Source of the DNA: Nitrospiraceae bacterium
GTDB taxonomy: Bacteria; Nitrospirota; Thermodesulfovibrionia; Thermodesulfovibrionales; Dissulfurispiraceae
Direction of reading: 5' to 3'
Assembly: GCA_012517735.1 (NCBI GenBank)
Contig: JAAYUK010000118.1
Span: forward strand, 1-64,000
Length of the DNA stretch: 64,000 bases
Shown here: piece by piece, positions 7,444 through 17,706 of the stretch
How positions within the stretch are numbered: position 1 is the first letter of the stretch
Layout of the letters: each line of letters begins with the position of its first letter
Position numbers and translations under genes: made by a program
Notes under the pieces: model-generated
Databases searched by the model: none
What the model saw: the letters and a program-made list of their open reading frames with translations, nothing else
Told to the model about the DNA's origin: nothing

Positions 7444-8342
7444 GGCTCTGCTATGACGCGGTTGCGGCCATCCGACTTTCCGCGGTACATGAGGGCATCC
7501 GCCCGCGCCATGACGGACTGTTCAGTGTCCTCAGACCGTACCATGGTTGCTCCGAAGGTCATGGTGACCTGGAGGTTCCGGTCATCTCTGCGCAGGAAAG
7601 ACTTCTCGATAAGGGTGCGCAATTTCTGGGCCAGGTTCTGGAGGCTTTTCAGAGAGGCATGCGACGCGATGATGACAAATTCTTCGCCGCCCCATCTGCC
7701 GACCAGGTCAGTCGAGCGAACATTGGTGCGGAGCGAGCGGGCAATCATTTTGAGCATATCGTCCCCTGCGAGATGGCCATAAGTATCGTTGATCTCTTTG
7801 AAATGATCGATGTCCGCAAAAATGACGCCGAAGGGAATACCGTAACGGCCAAACTCACCGAGACTTGAAGCAAGGCGCATTTCGAGGAAACGCCGATTCG
7901 CAACCTGGGTGAGCGGATCGAGCAGAGACGCTTTTTCCAGTTCGTAAAGATAAAGGGGATCAGGTCCATGAACAGACTCACGGAATGTTTCGATACAGCC
8001 GATCACCTGACCGTCTTCATTCCGCAGGGATGTGGCATAGACCGATACGGGAATCCGGTGGCCGGATTTATGATGGAGGAATACCTCTGCATGGTGATTT
8101 TTGGTGTCATTGACCGCCTGAAGAAGCGGACAGGCGGTTTTGCAGAGTTCCACCCCGTTTTCATCGACATGCACGAGGATATTGTCCGCGCAACGGCTGC
8201 CAACCACCTCTTCTGCAGGATATCCTGTTATGCGTTCGGCCCCTCTGTTCCAGTAGAGAATCCGGCGGTCGGTATCGACAAAATAAACACCATCATAGAC
8301 ATGGTCCAGAAGGTGTTTGTAGAAGGAGGGATCAAGCTTCAT
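7440..8342 (-). CDS. PAS-GGDEF diguanylate cyclase
   Basis: A 300-residue cytoplasmic c-di-GMP synthase. It has one PAS domain (starting VYDGVYFVDTDRR, ending at a short PAC segment) and a GGDEF domain with active-site motif GGEEF, preceded at the normal distance by the product-inhibition site RSTD. The start is placed at the ATG at 8342 because TATAAT (complement of 8350-8355) ends 7 nt upstream and no ribosome binding site is present, suggesting a leaderless message. An in-frame ATG at 8351 is the alternative. First gene of the cyclase-kinase-regulator operon, divergent from the groES-like gene. Confidence 0.92.
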   Translation of the reverse strand: MKLDPSFYKHLLDHVYDGVYFVDTDRRILYWNRGAERITGYPAEEVVGSRCADNILVHVDENGVELCKTACPLLQAVNDTKNHHAEVFLHHKSGHRIPVSVYATSLRNEDGQVIGCIETFRESVHGPDPLYLYELEKASLLDPLTQVANRRFLEMRLASSLGEFGRYGIPFGVIFADIDHFKEINDTYGHLAGDDMLKMIARSLRTNVRSTDLVGRWGGEEFVIIASHASLKSLQNLAQKLRTLIEKSFLRRDDRNLQVTMTFGATMVRSEDTEQSVMARADALMYRGKSDGRNRVIAEP

Positions 8343-8397
8343 GATTCTCATTATAGCAAATCGCCTGGCCGCCGTGCGGAATCGCCGCGGAATGATA

Positions 8398-8403
8398 TAC
8401 AAT
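8398..8403 (+). promoter_or_regulatory. -10 box directly upstream of the groES-like gene
   Basis: TACAAT ends 6 nt before the ATG at 8410, so transcription would begin at or next to the start codon. No convincing -35 element is seen. Confidence 0.45.
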
Positions 8404-8409
8404 AGTGCC

Positions 8410-8799
8410 ATGAAAGCGAAAAAGAGCATTATCGTTGTCGGCGATCGGGTGTTGATCGATCTTGATGAGCGGTCGGAACGCACGACAACCGGTCTGTATT
8501 TGCCCCCGACCGTCAAGGAGCGGGAGCGCGTGCAGGGCGGCTATATCATCAAGGTCGGGCCTGGTTATCCGGTCAGCGAGGCCGCTCCGGGAGCAGAGGA
8601 ACCATGGGCTCCGAAGAAGCGGCAGGATCTCAGGTTTGTCCCGCTACAGGCGCAGGAGGGCGATTACGCCATCTTCCTGAAAGAGGCGGCAGTGGAAATC
8701 GAGTTTGATACAAAAAAATATCTGATCGTCCCGCACTCGGCCATTCTCGCGCTTGTGCGCACAGAGCTTGCTGCCGGAGACGATTGGGGGGCGCACTGA
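8410..8799 (+). CDS. GroES-like co-chaperonin family protein
   Basis: A 129-residue GroES-fold protein, divergent from the canonical ~95-residue co-chaperonin. Seen: VVGDRVLIDLDE, the mobile-loop-like TTTGLYLPP, GGYIIKVGPG and a C-terminal KYLIVPHSAILALV. An insertion of about 25 residues sits mid-protein. There is no groEL beside it, so it may be an accessory paralogue. The ATG is only 6 nt after a -10 box. Its stop codon overlaps the start of rmuC (TGATG), so the two are coupled. Confidence 0.85.
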   Translation: MKAKKSIIVVGDRVLIDLDERSERTTTGLYLPPTVKERERVQGGYIIKVGPGYPVSEAAPGAEEPWAPKKRQDLRFVPLQAQEGDYAIFLKEAAVEIEFDTKKYLIVPHSAILALVRTELAAGDDWGAH

Positions 8800-10265
8800 T
8801 GGAGTCGGTGCTGTTTCTGTTCATCGGTGTTTGCATCGGAGCGGCTGCTGCCTGGATTGCAGCCGGCTCACGCTTCAAATCAGCCGGGTTTGCCCGAGAG
8901 GCGGAAATCAGGGCTGCTGCGGACGCGCAGGTACGGGAGCTTGAGCAGCGCGCCGGAGCTGCCGAGGCGTTGCAGGGAGAGCTTCGCCTGCAGGTGCAGC
9001 GGCACGAGCGCGAGAGCGCCGAATTGCGCGCGGCGCTCGAACGCGAGCAGTTGGAACGCACTGCTGCGCTGACCCGGCTCGATGAAAACCAGAAGCGGCT
9101 TGCGGATTCCGCCCGGAACCTGGAAGAACAGAAGGCGCTGATCGAAATCATGAAGAAGGAGTTGAGCGACACCTTTACCGCGCTCTCGAGTGCGGCGCTC
9201 AAGAGCAGCAGCGAGGATTTCCTGCGCCTGGCTACCGAGTCGCTCGGCAGGGTAATGGCTGAAACAAAGGGGAAACTGGGTGAACATCAGCAGTCGATCG
9301 ATGCAACCGTGAAGCCGCTTCAGGAAATGCTGAAGCGGTATGAGCTCCAGATCCGGGAGATGGAGGATAACCGCCACAAGTCGTTCGGCAGCCTGTCGGA
9401 ACAGCTCAGGAATCTTTCGAGCATGCAGGAGCGGCTCCAGCAGGAAACCAACAATCTCGTTACGGTCCTGCGCCGTCCGAAGGTCAGCGGATCGTGGGGA
9501 GAGATCGGTCTGCGGCGGGTTGCAGAGCTTGCCGGCATGACGTCGTATTGTGATTTCTACGAACAGGAATCGGTTGCCACGGAGGGGGGCAAGCTCCGTC
9601 CCGACATGATTGTCCGCCTGCCGAACGGCCGTGAAATCGTCGTCGATGCCAAAGCGCCGGTCGATGCATACCTCAGCGCCCTTTCCGCGGGTTCCGAGGA
9701 AGAGAAGCGCAAAGGAATCGCCGCCTATGTTGCACAGGTCCGTAACCACATGAGCGGACTCGGTTCAAAAACCTACTGGGACCAGTTCCCCCGGTCTCCC
9801 GAGCTGGTGGTCATGTATCTTCCGGGAGAATCGTTTTTCAGCGCTGCGCTGGAACACGACCCGCGGCTCATCGAGGACGGCAGCCTGAAGAAGGTCGTGC
9901 TGGCGACGCCCACGACGTTTATTGCCCTGCTGAAAGCGATCGCCTATGGCTGGCAGCAGGAGCAGATCACCCAGAGCGCACAGGAGATCAACAAACTGGG
10001 CAAAGAGCTGTATGACCGGTTTGTGGTGGTGATCGATCATTTTGCAAAGACAGGGGATTCGCTCAGAAAGGCGGTCAGTTCCTATAATGACGGGGTGCGA
10101 TCTCTCGAAACGCGTCTGATTCCTTCGGTCAGAAAATTCCGCGACCTCGGCATTTCGAGTGCCAAGGAAGTATCCAGCCCTGGTGAGGTGGATCAGGTTC
10201 CGAAGCCGAGCGCGTATCTTGCTTCTGAGTTCAGGACGCCGGAAGAGAGCGGGAGGCTATTGTGA
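8799..10265 (+). CDS. rmuC: RmuC family DNA recombination protein
   Basis: A 488-residue RmuC-type protein. The N-terminus is a membrane anchor (LFLFIGVCIGAAAAWIA), followed by a long coiled coil to about residue 130 and then the RmuC nuclease-like domain, with GSWGEIGLRRVAE, LPNGREIVVDAKAP and MYLPGESFFSAAL. The family limits DNA rearrangement in E. coli; the biochemistry is not fully settled. Start at the ATG overlapping the groES-like stop. The next gene overlaps its own stop codon. Confidence 0.95.
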   Translation: MESVLFLFIGVCIGAAAAWIAAGSRFKSAGFAREAEIRAAADAQVRELEQRAGAAEALQGELRLQVQRHERESAELRAALEREQLERTAALTRLDENQKRLADSARNLEEQKALIEIMKKELSDTFTALSSAALKSSSEDFLRLATESLGRVMAETKGKLGEHQQSIDATVKPLQEMLKRYELQIREMEDNRHKSFGSLSEQLRNLSSMQERLQQETNNLVTVLRRPKVSGSWGEIGLRRVAELAGMTSYCDFYEQESVATEGGKLRPDMIVRLPNGREIVVDAKAPVDAYLSALSAGSEEEKRKGIAAYVAQVRNHMSGLGSKTYWDQFPRSPELVVMYLPGESFFSAALEHDPRLIEDGSLKKVVLATPTTFIALLKAIAYGWQQEQITQSAQEINKLGKELYDRFVVVIDHFAKTGDSLRKAVSSYNDGVRSLETRLIPSVRKFRDLGISSAKEVSSPGEVDQVPKPSAYLASEFRTPEESGRLL

Positions 10266-10927
10266 TTGAAGATCTTCGTCATTCCGAGACGTGGCGTGTT
10301 TTCCGCATTCAGTCCGAGCTGGTTGATGGATTTGAGACGCTGTACAATCTCGGTCCTGCAGTCGGCGTATTCGGCGGGGCGCGCTTTGAAGAGGACAGTC
10401 CGTATTATCAACAGGCGATGAATGTCGGAGCGATGCTTTCCCAGCACGGTTTTTCTATCATCACGGGCGGCGGGCCGGGGATCATGGAGGCGGCGAACCG
10501 CGGGGCGAAGATGGGGCGCGGCAAGTCTGTGGGACTGAATATTGAACTCCCCCATGAGCAGGAACCGAACCCGCACCTGGACATCAGTCTCTCGTTCCGG
10601 TACTTTTTTGTCCGCAAGCTCATGTTTGTGAAATACGCGATGGGATTTGTCATCTTTCCGGGAGGGTTCGGCACGATGGACGAACTCTTTGAGGCCCTGA
10701 CGCTCGTACAGACCAAAAAGGTGACAAGCTTTCCCCTTGTACTTTACAGCAGCGAGTACTGGAAAGGGCTGGTTGAGTGGATCCGGGGGACGCTCGTTGA
10801 GCGCGGGGCGATCAGCAGGGAGGATGTTGACCTTATCTATGTGGTGGACGATTCCGCCGACATTGCCCGCATCTTTCTGCAGTTTGCCGCCATGCATCCC
10901 GGCGGGTCGGATCGTCATGCGGGCTGA
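10262..10927 (+). CDS. LOG family (lysine-decarboxylase-like) nucleotide hydrolase
   Basis: A 221-residue cytoplasmic protein of the LOG/YgdH superfamily, whose members hydrolyse nucleoside monophosphates to base and ribose 5-phosphate. Diagnostic motifs are GGGPGIMEAANRGA and PGGFGTMDELFE. It starts at a GTG overlapping the rmuC stop (GTGA) and is the last gene of the three-gene operon, ending at a hairpin terminator. Substrate cannot be read from sequence. Confidence 0.93.
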   Translation: MIEDLRHSETWRVFRIQSELVDGFETLYNLGPAVGVFGGARFEEDSPYYQQAMNVGAMLSQHGFSIITGGGPGIMEAANRGAKMGRGKSVGLNIELPHEQEPNPHLDISLSFRYFFVRKLMFVKYAMGFVIFPGGFGTMDELFEALTLVQTKKVTSFPLVLYSSEYWKGLVEWIRGTLVERGAISREDVDLIYVVDDSADIARIFLQFAAMHPGGSDRHAG

Positions 10928-10938
10928 CGACCGCGGTT

Positions 10939-10957
10939 CCCGGTTTCCGGGATTTTT
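10939..10957 (+). terminator. Rho-independent terminator of the groES-like/rmuC/LOG operon
   Basis: Short stem CCCGG-TTT-CCGGG followed by ATTTTTT, 12 nt past the stop codon. Confidence 0.75.
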
Positions 10958-11022
10958 TCACCCGACTTTCGGGTCGCACAATGCCGAGTCATGATCGTTC
11001 CAGAGGGGTAATGAAGGAGGTA

Positions 11023-12558
11023 TCAGCAGCGCGCCAGAATGTGCATTGCTGCCCGAATGCCGTCCGACCCGCTCGAAATGATGCCGCCGGCATAGCCACT
11101 CCCCTCGCCGACCACATACAGATTGTCAAATCCGGTACAACGACCGTCCGGTTCTCGCAGCACTTGAATCGGTGAGGATGTCTTGCTCTCAAGGCCGAGC
11201 AGGGTGCCGGTCTCGAATCCTTTTATCGTGCGGGTGAAGTCCCTGAGACCGGCGGCGATCGCAGTCGCCACCGGAGCGGGCAGCATATTCCAGAGCGGAG
11301 CGGGTTTCAGCCCGAGCGGATAGCTCGAGTCGGGAATGCCTGACGGCATCGTTTTGTCGAGAAAATCGCGTACGGTGCAGAACGGGGCACGATATCCTGC
11401 CGTTGCAGTATAAAAACTCTCTTCCAGGGCGCCCAGCCACTCCAGCGCCTCAAGAGGGTCTAATTCCCTGCCGAGCAAGGAGTTCAGATTGATGCCCGCT
11501 ACGCAGGCTGCATTGGCAAAGACGCCGTTTCGCCGATAGCGGCTCATGCCGTTGACGATGTTGGTCTCTTCGTACGCAGCAGCCGGTACAACGACGCCGC
11601 CCGGACACATGCAGAAGGTATAGACCGGCAATCGGCCGTCGCCTGGAGAGGTGAGCCGGTATTCAGCCGCCTTGACGCCCGGCAGGCGCCTGCACCCCCA
11701 CTGAGCCAGATTGATCAGTTCCTGGGGATGTTCGACGCGGCAGCCGATCGCAAACGACTTGGTGCGGAAGGCTACTCCTTTGCCGATCAGCATGCGGTAT
11801 GTCTCGTGCGCTGAATGGCCCGGCGCGATCACGAAAAAATCAGCGGTCATCGGGCCTGCTGAGGTGATTGCCGCCGCAACGCTGCCGTTATCTGCCGACA
11901 GATCGAGCAGCATGGTCTCAAAATGGATCGTTCCCCCGAGATCGAGCAGCATCTGCCGGAGGTTTTTGACCATCACCCGCAGGTTGTCGCTGCCGAGATG
12001 CGGATGAGCCAAATACCGGATTTCTTCCGGAGCCCCTGCCTTTATATATGCGTTCAGCATGAATTCTTTTTCGCGGGTGATGTGCTTTGAACGGGAGGTC
12101 AGTTTGCCGTCGGAAAAGGTTCCGGCGCCTCCTTCTCCGAAAGCGTAGTTGCTCGCCGGATTGAACACGCCGGTTGCCTCGAATGCCCGGATTCCCTCGG
12201 CCCGTTTTGTAACTTCAGTACCGCGTTCGATCAGGGTTACGGAAATGCCCGCCTGCTGCAGTACCAGTGCCGCGAAGATCCCGGCAGGTCCGCTTCCGAC
12301 TACGACTGCGCGACGGGTGCCGGATATGCGGGGAATGACCAGTTCCGGAGCGCGTTCAGGCTCTCCTCCCGCAAGTTCATCGGATACAACACCCACCCGC
12401 AGGAGCCAGTGGATGGCGTTTTTTTTGCGGGCATCGAGGCTTTTCGAGCTGATGGTACACGAAAAATTGCGGATCTTCAGCTCTTTGCCGATGCGCCGTC
12501 TGAGCTGTTCCTCGGTATAGTCGGTCGGCAGTTTCAGTGTCAGTTCGCGATATCCCAT
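11023..12558 (-). CDS. NAD(P)/FAD-dependent dehydrogenase (COG2509-type)
   Basis: A 511-residue uncharacterised FAD-dependent dehydrogenase. About 85 residues resembling a small ferredoxin-like domain precede the FAD dinucleotide-binding fold with VVGSGPAGIFAALVL and the second-strand Glu in LIERG. GEGGAGTFSDGKL and the C-terminal VVGEGSGYAGGI are typical of the group. Cytoplasmic, no signal peptide. The function of the family is not established. Monocistronic, convergent with the upstream operon. Confidence 0.9.
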   Translation of the reverse strand: MGYRELTLKLPTDYTEEQLRRRIGKELKIRNFSCTISSKSLDARKKNAIHWLLRVGVVSDELAGGEPERAPELVIPRISGTRRAVVVGSGPAGIFAALVLQQAGISVTLIERGTEVTKRAEGIRAFEATGVFNPASNYAFGEGGAGTFSDGKLTSRSKHITREKEFMLNAYIKAGAPEEIRYLAHPHLGSDNLRVMVKNLRQMLLDLGGTIHFETMLLDLSADNGSVAAAITSAGPMTADFFVIAPGHSAHETYRMLIGKGVAFRTKSFAIGCRVEHPQELINLAQWGCRRLPGVKAAEYRLTSPGDGRLPVYTFCMCPGGVVVPAAAYEETNIVNGMSRYRRNGVFANAACVAGINLNSLLGRELDPLEALEWLGALEESFYTATAGYRAPFCTVRDFLDKTMPSGIPDSSYPLGLKPAPLWNMLPAPVATAIAAGLRDFTRTIKGFETGTLLGLESKTSSPIQVLREPDGRCTGFDNLYVVGEGSGYAGGIISSGSDGIRAAMHILARC

Positions 12559-12748
12559 GGATGGTCAGCCGCTCTTTTGTGTTCAGCACTTCCCGCAGCG
12601 ACGTGGCGCGCTTTTCCTGTCATCAGGCATTTACCCCGGATGATTGCCGATCGACCGGTCCCGAACGGGCGGATGAATTTTCCGGCTTCTGCTGCTATCC
12701 GGCTGCGCGGCCCGGCGATATGCGGGGATTCCGGCACCGGACATATTT

Positions 12749-14197
12749 TCATGCAGCCCGCTCATCGATACAAACCCGGTTGCGCCCATTCTTTTTTGCG
12801 GTGTAGAGGGCGTCATCGGCACGGGCAATCAAGGCATCAGGAGAATACCCTTCACGCCATACGGCGACTCCTATGCTCACGGTGACAGGCTCGGCAAACG
12901 CATGATTTTCGATCGCGGTGCGCAGCTTTTCGGCAACGGTCAGGGCATCGACAGCACCGCATCCCTTCAGGATTGCCAGGAATTCTTCTCCTCCCCAGCG
13001 GAACACGATGTCGGACTCACGCACTGTTTCGCGGATGATACCGGCTATCGCCTGCAAATACTGATCCCCTGCGATATGCCCGTGAGAATCGTTGATATGC
13101 TTGAAGTGATCGATATCGATCATCAGGATGGCGAAGGCCGTCTTCGAGCGGACCGCTTCACTGATGGTTTGCGGCATGAGAATTTCGAAGGCATGTCTGT
13201 TGCGGAGACCGGTCAGTCGGTCGGAGTTTGCCATTTCCTCAAGGCGCGACTGGTAACGGGAGACCGTCAGCCAGACGATGAAGATGACGACTGCCGAAAT
13301 GCCGAGACAGATGAGGATATTCAGATACAGGGTATTGCGGATCGTGATGAGGGCATCATCTTCTATTTTTTCGACAAAGAGATACCAGTTGAGTTCAGGA
13401 ATGAAACGGACATTGAGCAGATGATTCTTGCCGTTCATGAGATACTGGTACGAACCGGTATTTCTTTTCAGAATGCTGTCGGCAATCGATCCCAGTCCAT
13501 CTATGGTGCGAATGCTGGTTTCCGGGTGACCGAATCGTGACGCGAAGAGAACGATCGCACCATCCGGTTTCACAAAATAGATATCGCGCTGATACCGCGC
13601 CTGATAGTCATTGATCATGTTCCGCACCGCGTCGACGGTCAATCCTACCCCTGTCGCCCCGATAAAGCGGTTGTCATAGTCATAGACGCGATAATTGATG
13701 AAGATGGTCAAGGCATCCCGGTTGCCGAAATCCGGGTCGACATTGATTTCGTAAGGCGTTTGCATTGTCCGCACCCGGAAATACCAGGTATCGCGCGGCT
13801 CATCCTCCCTGACCTTTTTCAGGATGCCGGAGGGATGATAATAGACCCGGGAATGCTCGGAGACAAAGAAACTGGTAACGGCTCCGTATCGTTCCTTTAC
13901 CTCGGATAGATATTTGGTGATCTGCGGAATGTTCTTTTCGCCGTCCAGGACCCAGTCCCGCAGAAAGGTGTCGGTGCTCATCATGGACGAAATCAGGATG
14001 GGCCGGATAAGATCCTTCTGGATCTCGGAGTAGATCGTGTCGGAGGTGAGCGGAAGCTCCTGATCAAGGATGGCATCACGGATCGAGGATTTCGAGACGG
14101 AATAGCTGAGCAGCGAAGTAAGCAAAAACCCCGACAAAAGAACCGCGGAGAGGACAAGGATAAAACTGCGCCTGCCGTCTGACTTCATGCCGAACAT
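12749..14197 (-). CDS. Membrane-bound dCache-GGDEF diguanylate cyclase
   Basis: A 482-residue inner-membrane c-di-GMP synthase. TM1 lies near residues 12-32 (FILVLSAVLLSGFLL), then a ~250-residue periplasmic double-Cache-like sensor, TM2 near NILICLGISAVVIFIVWL, and a cytoplasmic GGDEF domain with GGEEF. The I-site RESD sits five residues before GGEEF, so product inhibition is expected. The ligand is unknown. The 190 bp before the next gene downstream show no feature. Confidence 0.93.
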   Translation of the reverse strand: MFGMKSDGRRSFILVLSAVLLSGFLLTSLLSYSVSKSSIRDAILDQELPLTSDTIYSEIQKDLIRPILISSMMSTDTFLRDWVLDGEKNIPQITKYLSEVKERYGAVTSFFVSEHSRVYYHPSGILKKVREDEPRDTWYFRVRTMQTPYEINVDPDFGNRDALTIFINYRVYDYDNRFIGATGVGLTVDAVRNMINDYQARYQRDIYFVKPDGAIVLFASRFGHPETSIRTIDGLGSIADSILKRNTGSYQYLMNGKNHLLNVRFIPELNWYLFVEKIEDDALITIRNTLYLNILICLGISAVVIFIVWLTVSRYQSRLEEMANSDRLTGLRNRHAFEILMPQTISEAVRSKTAFAILMIDIDHFKHINDSHGHIAGDQYLQAIAGIIRETVRESDIVFRWGGEEFLAILKGCGAVDALTVAEKLRTAIENHAFAEPVTVSIGVAVWREGYSPDALIARADDALYTAKKNGRNRVCIDERAA

Positions 14198-14237
14198 TGC
14201 TCGTGCCCCCTCTCCCCTTGACCGACCGGACCGGCGA

Positions 14238-15248
14238 TTACAGGGATTGCGTCAGCCGGACGACCTGCCGCAGCTTTGCGAGAGCCCTGCCGGAGTCGAT
14301 CGCGTCAGCGGCGAGCGCGCTTCCTGTTGCGAAGTCATTCGCCTGTCCGGCGACCATCAGCGCCGCAGCGGCATTCATGAGCACCACATCCCGCTTCGGG
14401 CCGGCAGCGCTGCTCAGGACATCAAGTGTTATGCGGGCATTTTCCTCCTTGCCGCTCCCGCTGAGTGATTCGCGTTCCGCAGGGGAGAGGCCGGCATTTT
14501 CGGGCGTTATGTAGAACGTATCAACTCTTTTGCCATTCCACCGGGAGATTCGTGTGCCGTTGGTGATCGTGATCTCATCGAGTCCGTCTTCGCCGTGCAC
14601 AACCATCGCGTCGGTTGCGCCCAGGTTGCCGAGCACCTGCGCAAGCGGTTCGGTCAGTTTTGAGGCGAACACCCCCATGATCTGGCGCCTCGCTCCCGCG
14701 GGATTGGTGAGCGGGCCGAGAATATTGAAGATCGTCCGGATCGCGATCTCCCGCCGCGGGCCGATGCCGAACTTCATGGCCGGGTGAAACAGCGGAGCGA
14801 AGAGAAAGCCGAATCCGGTTTCAAACAGGCACGTTTCGACCTTTTGCGGAGGCAGATCAATTTTCACGCCGAGGGTTTCGAGGACATCGGCGCTTCCCGA
14901 CTTGCTCGATACCGAACGGTTTCCATGCTTTGCAACCGGGATGCCGCAGGCAGCGACAACGATCGCGGTTGTCGTCGAGATGTTGAACGTTTCGGACATG
15001 TCGCCGCCGGTGCCGCACGTATCGATGACATTTTCAGGGGCATTGATCCGGTGCGCCTTGTCGCGCATGACCCGCGCGGCGCCCGTAATCTCATCGATGG
15101 TTTCCCCCTTGATGCGCAGCGCAGTCAGGAATGCCCCGATCTGTGCATCGGTTGCCTTGCCTTCCATGATTTCGAGCATGCATTCCGCCATCTCGGCCTC
15201 GCTGAGGTGAATGTTCTGGATGAGGAGATTGATCGCTTCCCGGATCAC
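14238..15248 (-). CDS. trpD: Anthranilate phosphoribosyltransferase
   Basis: A 336-residue enzyme transferring phosphoribosyl from PRPP to anthranilate, the second step of tryptophan synthesis. Motifs: DTCGTGGD (PRPP/anthranilate), [25 protein letters not shown] and the GPLTNPAGA loop. It begins at a GTG overlapping the trpG stop (GTGA). Last gene of trpE-trpG-trpD on the minus strand. No trpC/F/B/A follow, so the rest of the pathway is elsewhere. Confidence 0.97.
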   Translation of the reverse strand: MIREAINLLIQNIHLSEAEMAECMLEIMEGKATDAQIGAFLTALRIKGETIDEITGAARVMRDKAHRINAPENVIDTCGTGGDMSETFNISTTTAIVVAACGIPVAKHGNRSVSSKSGSADVLETLGVKIDLPPQKVETCLFETGFGFLFAPLFHPAMKFGIGPRREIAIRTIFNILGPLTNPAGARRQIMGVFASKLTEPLAQVLGNLGATDAMVVHGEDGLDEITITNGTRISRWNGKRVDTFYITPENAGLSPAERESLSGSGKEENARITLDVLSSAAGPKRDVVLMNAAAALMVAGQANDFATGSALAADAIDSGRALAKLRQVVRLTQSL

Positions 15249-15820
15249 CGCACCGGCCCGAGCGAAATGAAATTGCGCAGCAGATCCTTGCCGGCGCTGG
15301 TAAGAATCGATTCCGGGTGGAACTGTACCCCTTCGATGGAGAAGTTCTTGTGGCGCAGACCCATGACGATGTTGTCATCCGTCCATGCCGAGATCTCGAG
15401 GCAGGAGGGGATACTGCTCCGCTCAACGATAAGCGAGTGATAACGCGTTGCCTCAAACGGATTCGGCAGGCCGGCAAAGATTGTCTTTGCGTCATGGTGT
15501 ATCAGCGATGTCTTGCCATGCATCAGATACGGCGCACGGATGACATTGCCGCCGAATGCCGCGCCGATCGACTGGTGGCCGAGGCAGACGCCGAGAATCG
15601 GGATTTTCCCGGCAAAATGACGGATCGTTTCGATCGAGATGCCGGCTTCATTGGGCGTGCAGGGGCCGGGAGAAATCACGATATGATCCGGAGCAAGTTT
15701 TTCGATGTCGGCAATGCCGAGTTTGTCGTTGCGGTAGACGCGGACATCCTGTCCGAGTTCGCCAAGATACTGAACCAGGTTGTAGGTGAACGAATCGTAG
15801 TTATCGATCATTAAAAGCAT
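15245..15820 (-). CDS. trpG: Anthranilate synthase glutaminase subunit
   Basis: A 191-residue class I glutamine amidotransferase that supplies ammonia to Trp[15 protein letters not shown] is the standard N-terminus, and the catalytic Cys is in [10 protein letters not shown]. The ATG at 15820 lies 2 nt past the trpE stop, so translation is probably coupled. In many bacteria this subunit also serves 4-amino-4-deoxychorismate synthesis. No pabB is visible here. Confidence 0.97.
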   Translation of the reverse strand: MLLMIDNYDSFTYNLVQYLGELGQDVRVYRNDKLGIADIEKLAPDHIVISPGPCTPNEAGISIETIRHFAGKIPILGVCLGHQSIGAAFGGNVIRAPYLMHGKTSLIHHDAKTIFAGLPNPFEATRYHSLIVERSSIPSCLEISAWTDDNIVMGLRHKNFSIEGVQFHPESILTSAGKDLLRNFISLGPVR

Positions 15821-15822
15821 GA

Positions 15823-17361
15823 TTATCTCTTTTTCTTTTCGACGAAATCGACGGCGGTCATCATTGCCATCGCCTTGTTGACGGACTCCCAATATTCGCT
15901 CTCGGGATCGGAATCGGCGACAATGCCGGCGCCGGTCTGAAAATAGACCTTTCCGTCCTTGATGACCAGTGTTCTGATCGCAATGCAGGTGTCCATGTTT
16001 CCCGAGTAGCCGAAGTACCCGACCGCGCCGGCATAAACCCCCCGCCTGGTAGGCTCAAGTTCTTCGATAATCTCCATGGCCCTGATCTTCGGCGCTCCAG
16101 CCACTGTTCCCGCCGGGAATGCCGCGCGGAATACGTCAAACGCATTCAGCCCTTCACGCAGCTGTCCTTCCACATTCGAAACCATGTGCATGACGTGGCT
16201 GTAACGCTCGGTTATCATGAAGTCAGTTACCCTGACGGTACCAATCTCGGCGACGCGGCCGACATCGTTCCGGCCAAGGTCGATCAGCATGAGATGTTCT
16301 GCCCGTTCCTTGGGGTCCGCATGCATTTCAGCTTCCAGCGCCCGGTCTTCCTCTTCGGTTCTGCCGCGTTTGCGGGTTCCCGCAATCGGACGGACCGTTA
16401 CTTTGCGGTCCTCAAGGCGGACCAGAATTTCGGGAGACGATCCCACGATATGAGCATCGCCGATATCAAAATAGAACATGTACGGTGACGGGTTAATCAC
16501 GCGGAGCGCCCGATAGATCGTGAGCGGATGGACAGAGCAGGGGCGCGAGAACCGCTGCGCCACGATGAGCTGAAAAACGTCGCCCGCATGAATATATTCC
16601 TTTGCCTTTGCGACGGCCGCCTTGAAATCATCTTTTTTGAAGCTGGATGAAAACGATGCCGCTTCCGGACGGGCTGGAACTTCGGTGCCCTGCGGCATTT
16701 CGAGCGGCGCTTTCATGGTACAGCTCTTCTGCAGTGCTGCAGCGATTTTGTCGATCTTTCTCACGGCTTCGCGATACAGGGCCGCAAGGTCTTTCTTTTT
16801 CCGGGAGGGGAAGAGCGGGGCTCCCTTGTACAGGATATCTCCTCCGGTGTGGACATTGGTCAGGATTGAAAGCGTCTGTTTGAGATTATCGAAGATGAGG
16901 ATCGAATCGAACAGCATGAGCAGCACATCCGGCATATCAAGCCCCGGTTTTTTGCGGTGCGGCAGCTTCTCGAAGGCGCGGACGACATCATAGGAAAGAT
17001 ACCCGACAAAACCGCCTGCAAAGCGCGGCAGTTCAGGCACTTCAAGCGGCTTGAACCGGGACGCGATATCTTCGACGACCGTGAGCGGATCGTCCGCCGA
17101 CACAACACGTTCTTTTCTGCCGTTGCTGATGGTGACGCGCTTGCCGTTCGCCTTGATGGTCAGGGCAGGATCAATGCAAATAAAGGAATACCGGGCCCAC
17201 TTCTCGCCGCCGACAACACTTTCCAGCAGAAAGACCGGCTTTTTCCTGAGTTTCAGAATGGCGCTTACCGGCGTTTCGGTGTCGCAGAGAATATTTTTAT
17301 ACAGGGGGATAATGGTAGCCTGATGCGCGTGGGTCCTGAATTCAGACAGTGTTAAGTTCAT
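15823..17361 (-). CDS. trpE: Anthranilate synthase component I
   Basis: A 512-residue chorismate-utilising enzyme. The C-terminal half carries [38 protein letters not shown] and [18 protein letters not shown], all typical of the active site. The N-terminal ~200 residues are the regulatory domain, with the tryptophan-site-like LLESVVGGE. The ATG at 17361 is only 5 nt after a TACAAT -10 box with TTGCGA 18 nt further up, suggesting a leaderless message. No leader peptide or attenuator fits between promoter and gene. Confidence 0.97.
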   Translation of the reverse strand: MNLTLSEFRTHAHQATIIPLYKNILCDTETPVSAILKLRKKPVFLLESVVGGEKWARYSFICIDPALTIKANGKRVTISNGRKERVVSADDPLTVVEDIASRFKPLEVPELPRFAGGFVGYLSYDVVRAFEKLPHRKKPGLDMPDVLLMLFDSILIFDNLKQTLSILTNVHTGGDILYKGAPLFPSRKKKDLAALYREAVRKIDKIAAALQKSCTMKAPLEMPQGTEVPARPEAASFSSSFKKDDFKAAVAKAKEYIHAGDVFQLIVAQRFSRPCSVHPLTIYRALRVINPSPYMFYFDIGDAHIVGSSPEILVRLEDRKVTVRPIAGTRKRGRTEEEDRALEAEMHADPKERAEHLMLIDLGRNDVGRVAEIGTVRVTDFMITERYSHVMHMVSNVEGQLREGLNAFDVFRAAFPAGTVAGAPKIRAMEIIEELEPTRRGVYAGAVGYFGYSGNMDTCIAIRTLVIKDGKVYFQTGAGIVADSDPESEYWESVNKAMAMMTAVDFVEKKKR

Positions 17362-17366
17362 CCGTT

Positions 17367-17396
17367 ATTGTACTGGATGGACCGGTCTTTTCGCAA
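17367..17396 (-). promoter_or_regulatory. Promoter of trpEGD
   Basis: On the minus strand TTGCGA, an 18-nt spacer and TACAAT. The -10 box ends 5 nt before the trpE ATG. Confidence 0.5.
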
Positions 17397-17502
17397 CGGA
17401 CATTGACACGTTCGGGGAGAGTATGATAGAGTTCAAAACTGCATTTTGAAGGGATGTCCGGAGAATGCAGCGGCTTGCACAGGCCGGTTCCAGCAGTATA
17501 TT

Positions 17503-17578
17503 GCGGGTGTAGCTCAGCTGGTAGAGCACAACCTTGCCAAGGTTGGGGTCGCGGGTTCGAATCCCGTCGCCCGCTCCA
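17503..17578 (+). tRNA. tRNA-Gly (anticodon GCC)
   Basis: Complete cloverleaf: acceptor GCGGGTG pairs with CGCCCGC (one G.T), D-arm AGCTCAGCTGGTAGAGC, anticodon GCC at 17536-17538 between CAACC/GGTTG arms, T-arm with GGTTCGAATC. The CCA end is encoded (17576-17578). Confidence 0.98.
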
Positions 17579-17589
17579 TTTTTAAAACG

Positions 17590-17694
17590 GTAATGCGTGA
17601 AGAGTGATGAGTAATGAGAGGGTAGTTTGTCTCATTCGCTCATCTTTTTTTCTTGGTTTCTGAACGTGTAACCCATTACGGATCACTGATCACG
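17590..17694. repeat. Dispersed GTGAT..GTAATG inverted repeat, copy A
   Basis: The spacer between the tRNA genes holds GTGATGAGTAATGAG (17604-17618) and, about 50 nt later, CCCATTACGGATCAC (17672-17686), which pair at 12 of 15 positions. A related element with the same flanking TAATGCGT lies at 29013-29093. Confidence 0.5.
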
Positions 17695-17706
17695 GCTGTT
17701 CTTGAT

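Noticed and set aside
17362-17502. Trp attenuator or T-box before trpE
   Set aside because: The -10 box ends 5 nt before the trpE ATG, leaving no leader, and no Trp-rich peptide or T-box sequence is seen.
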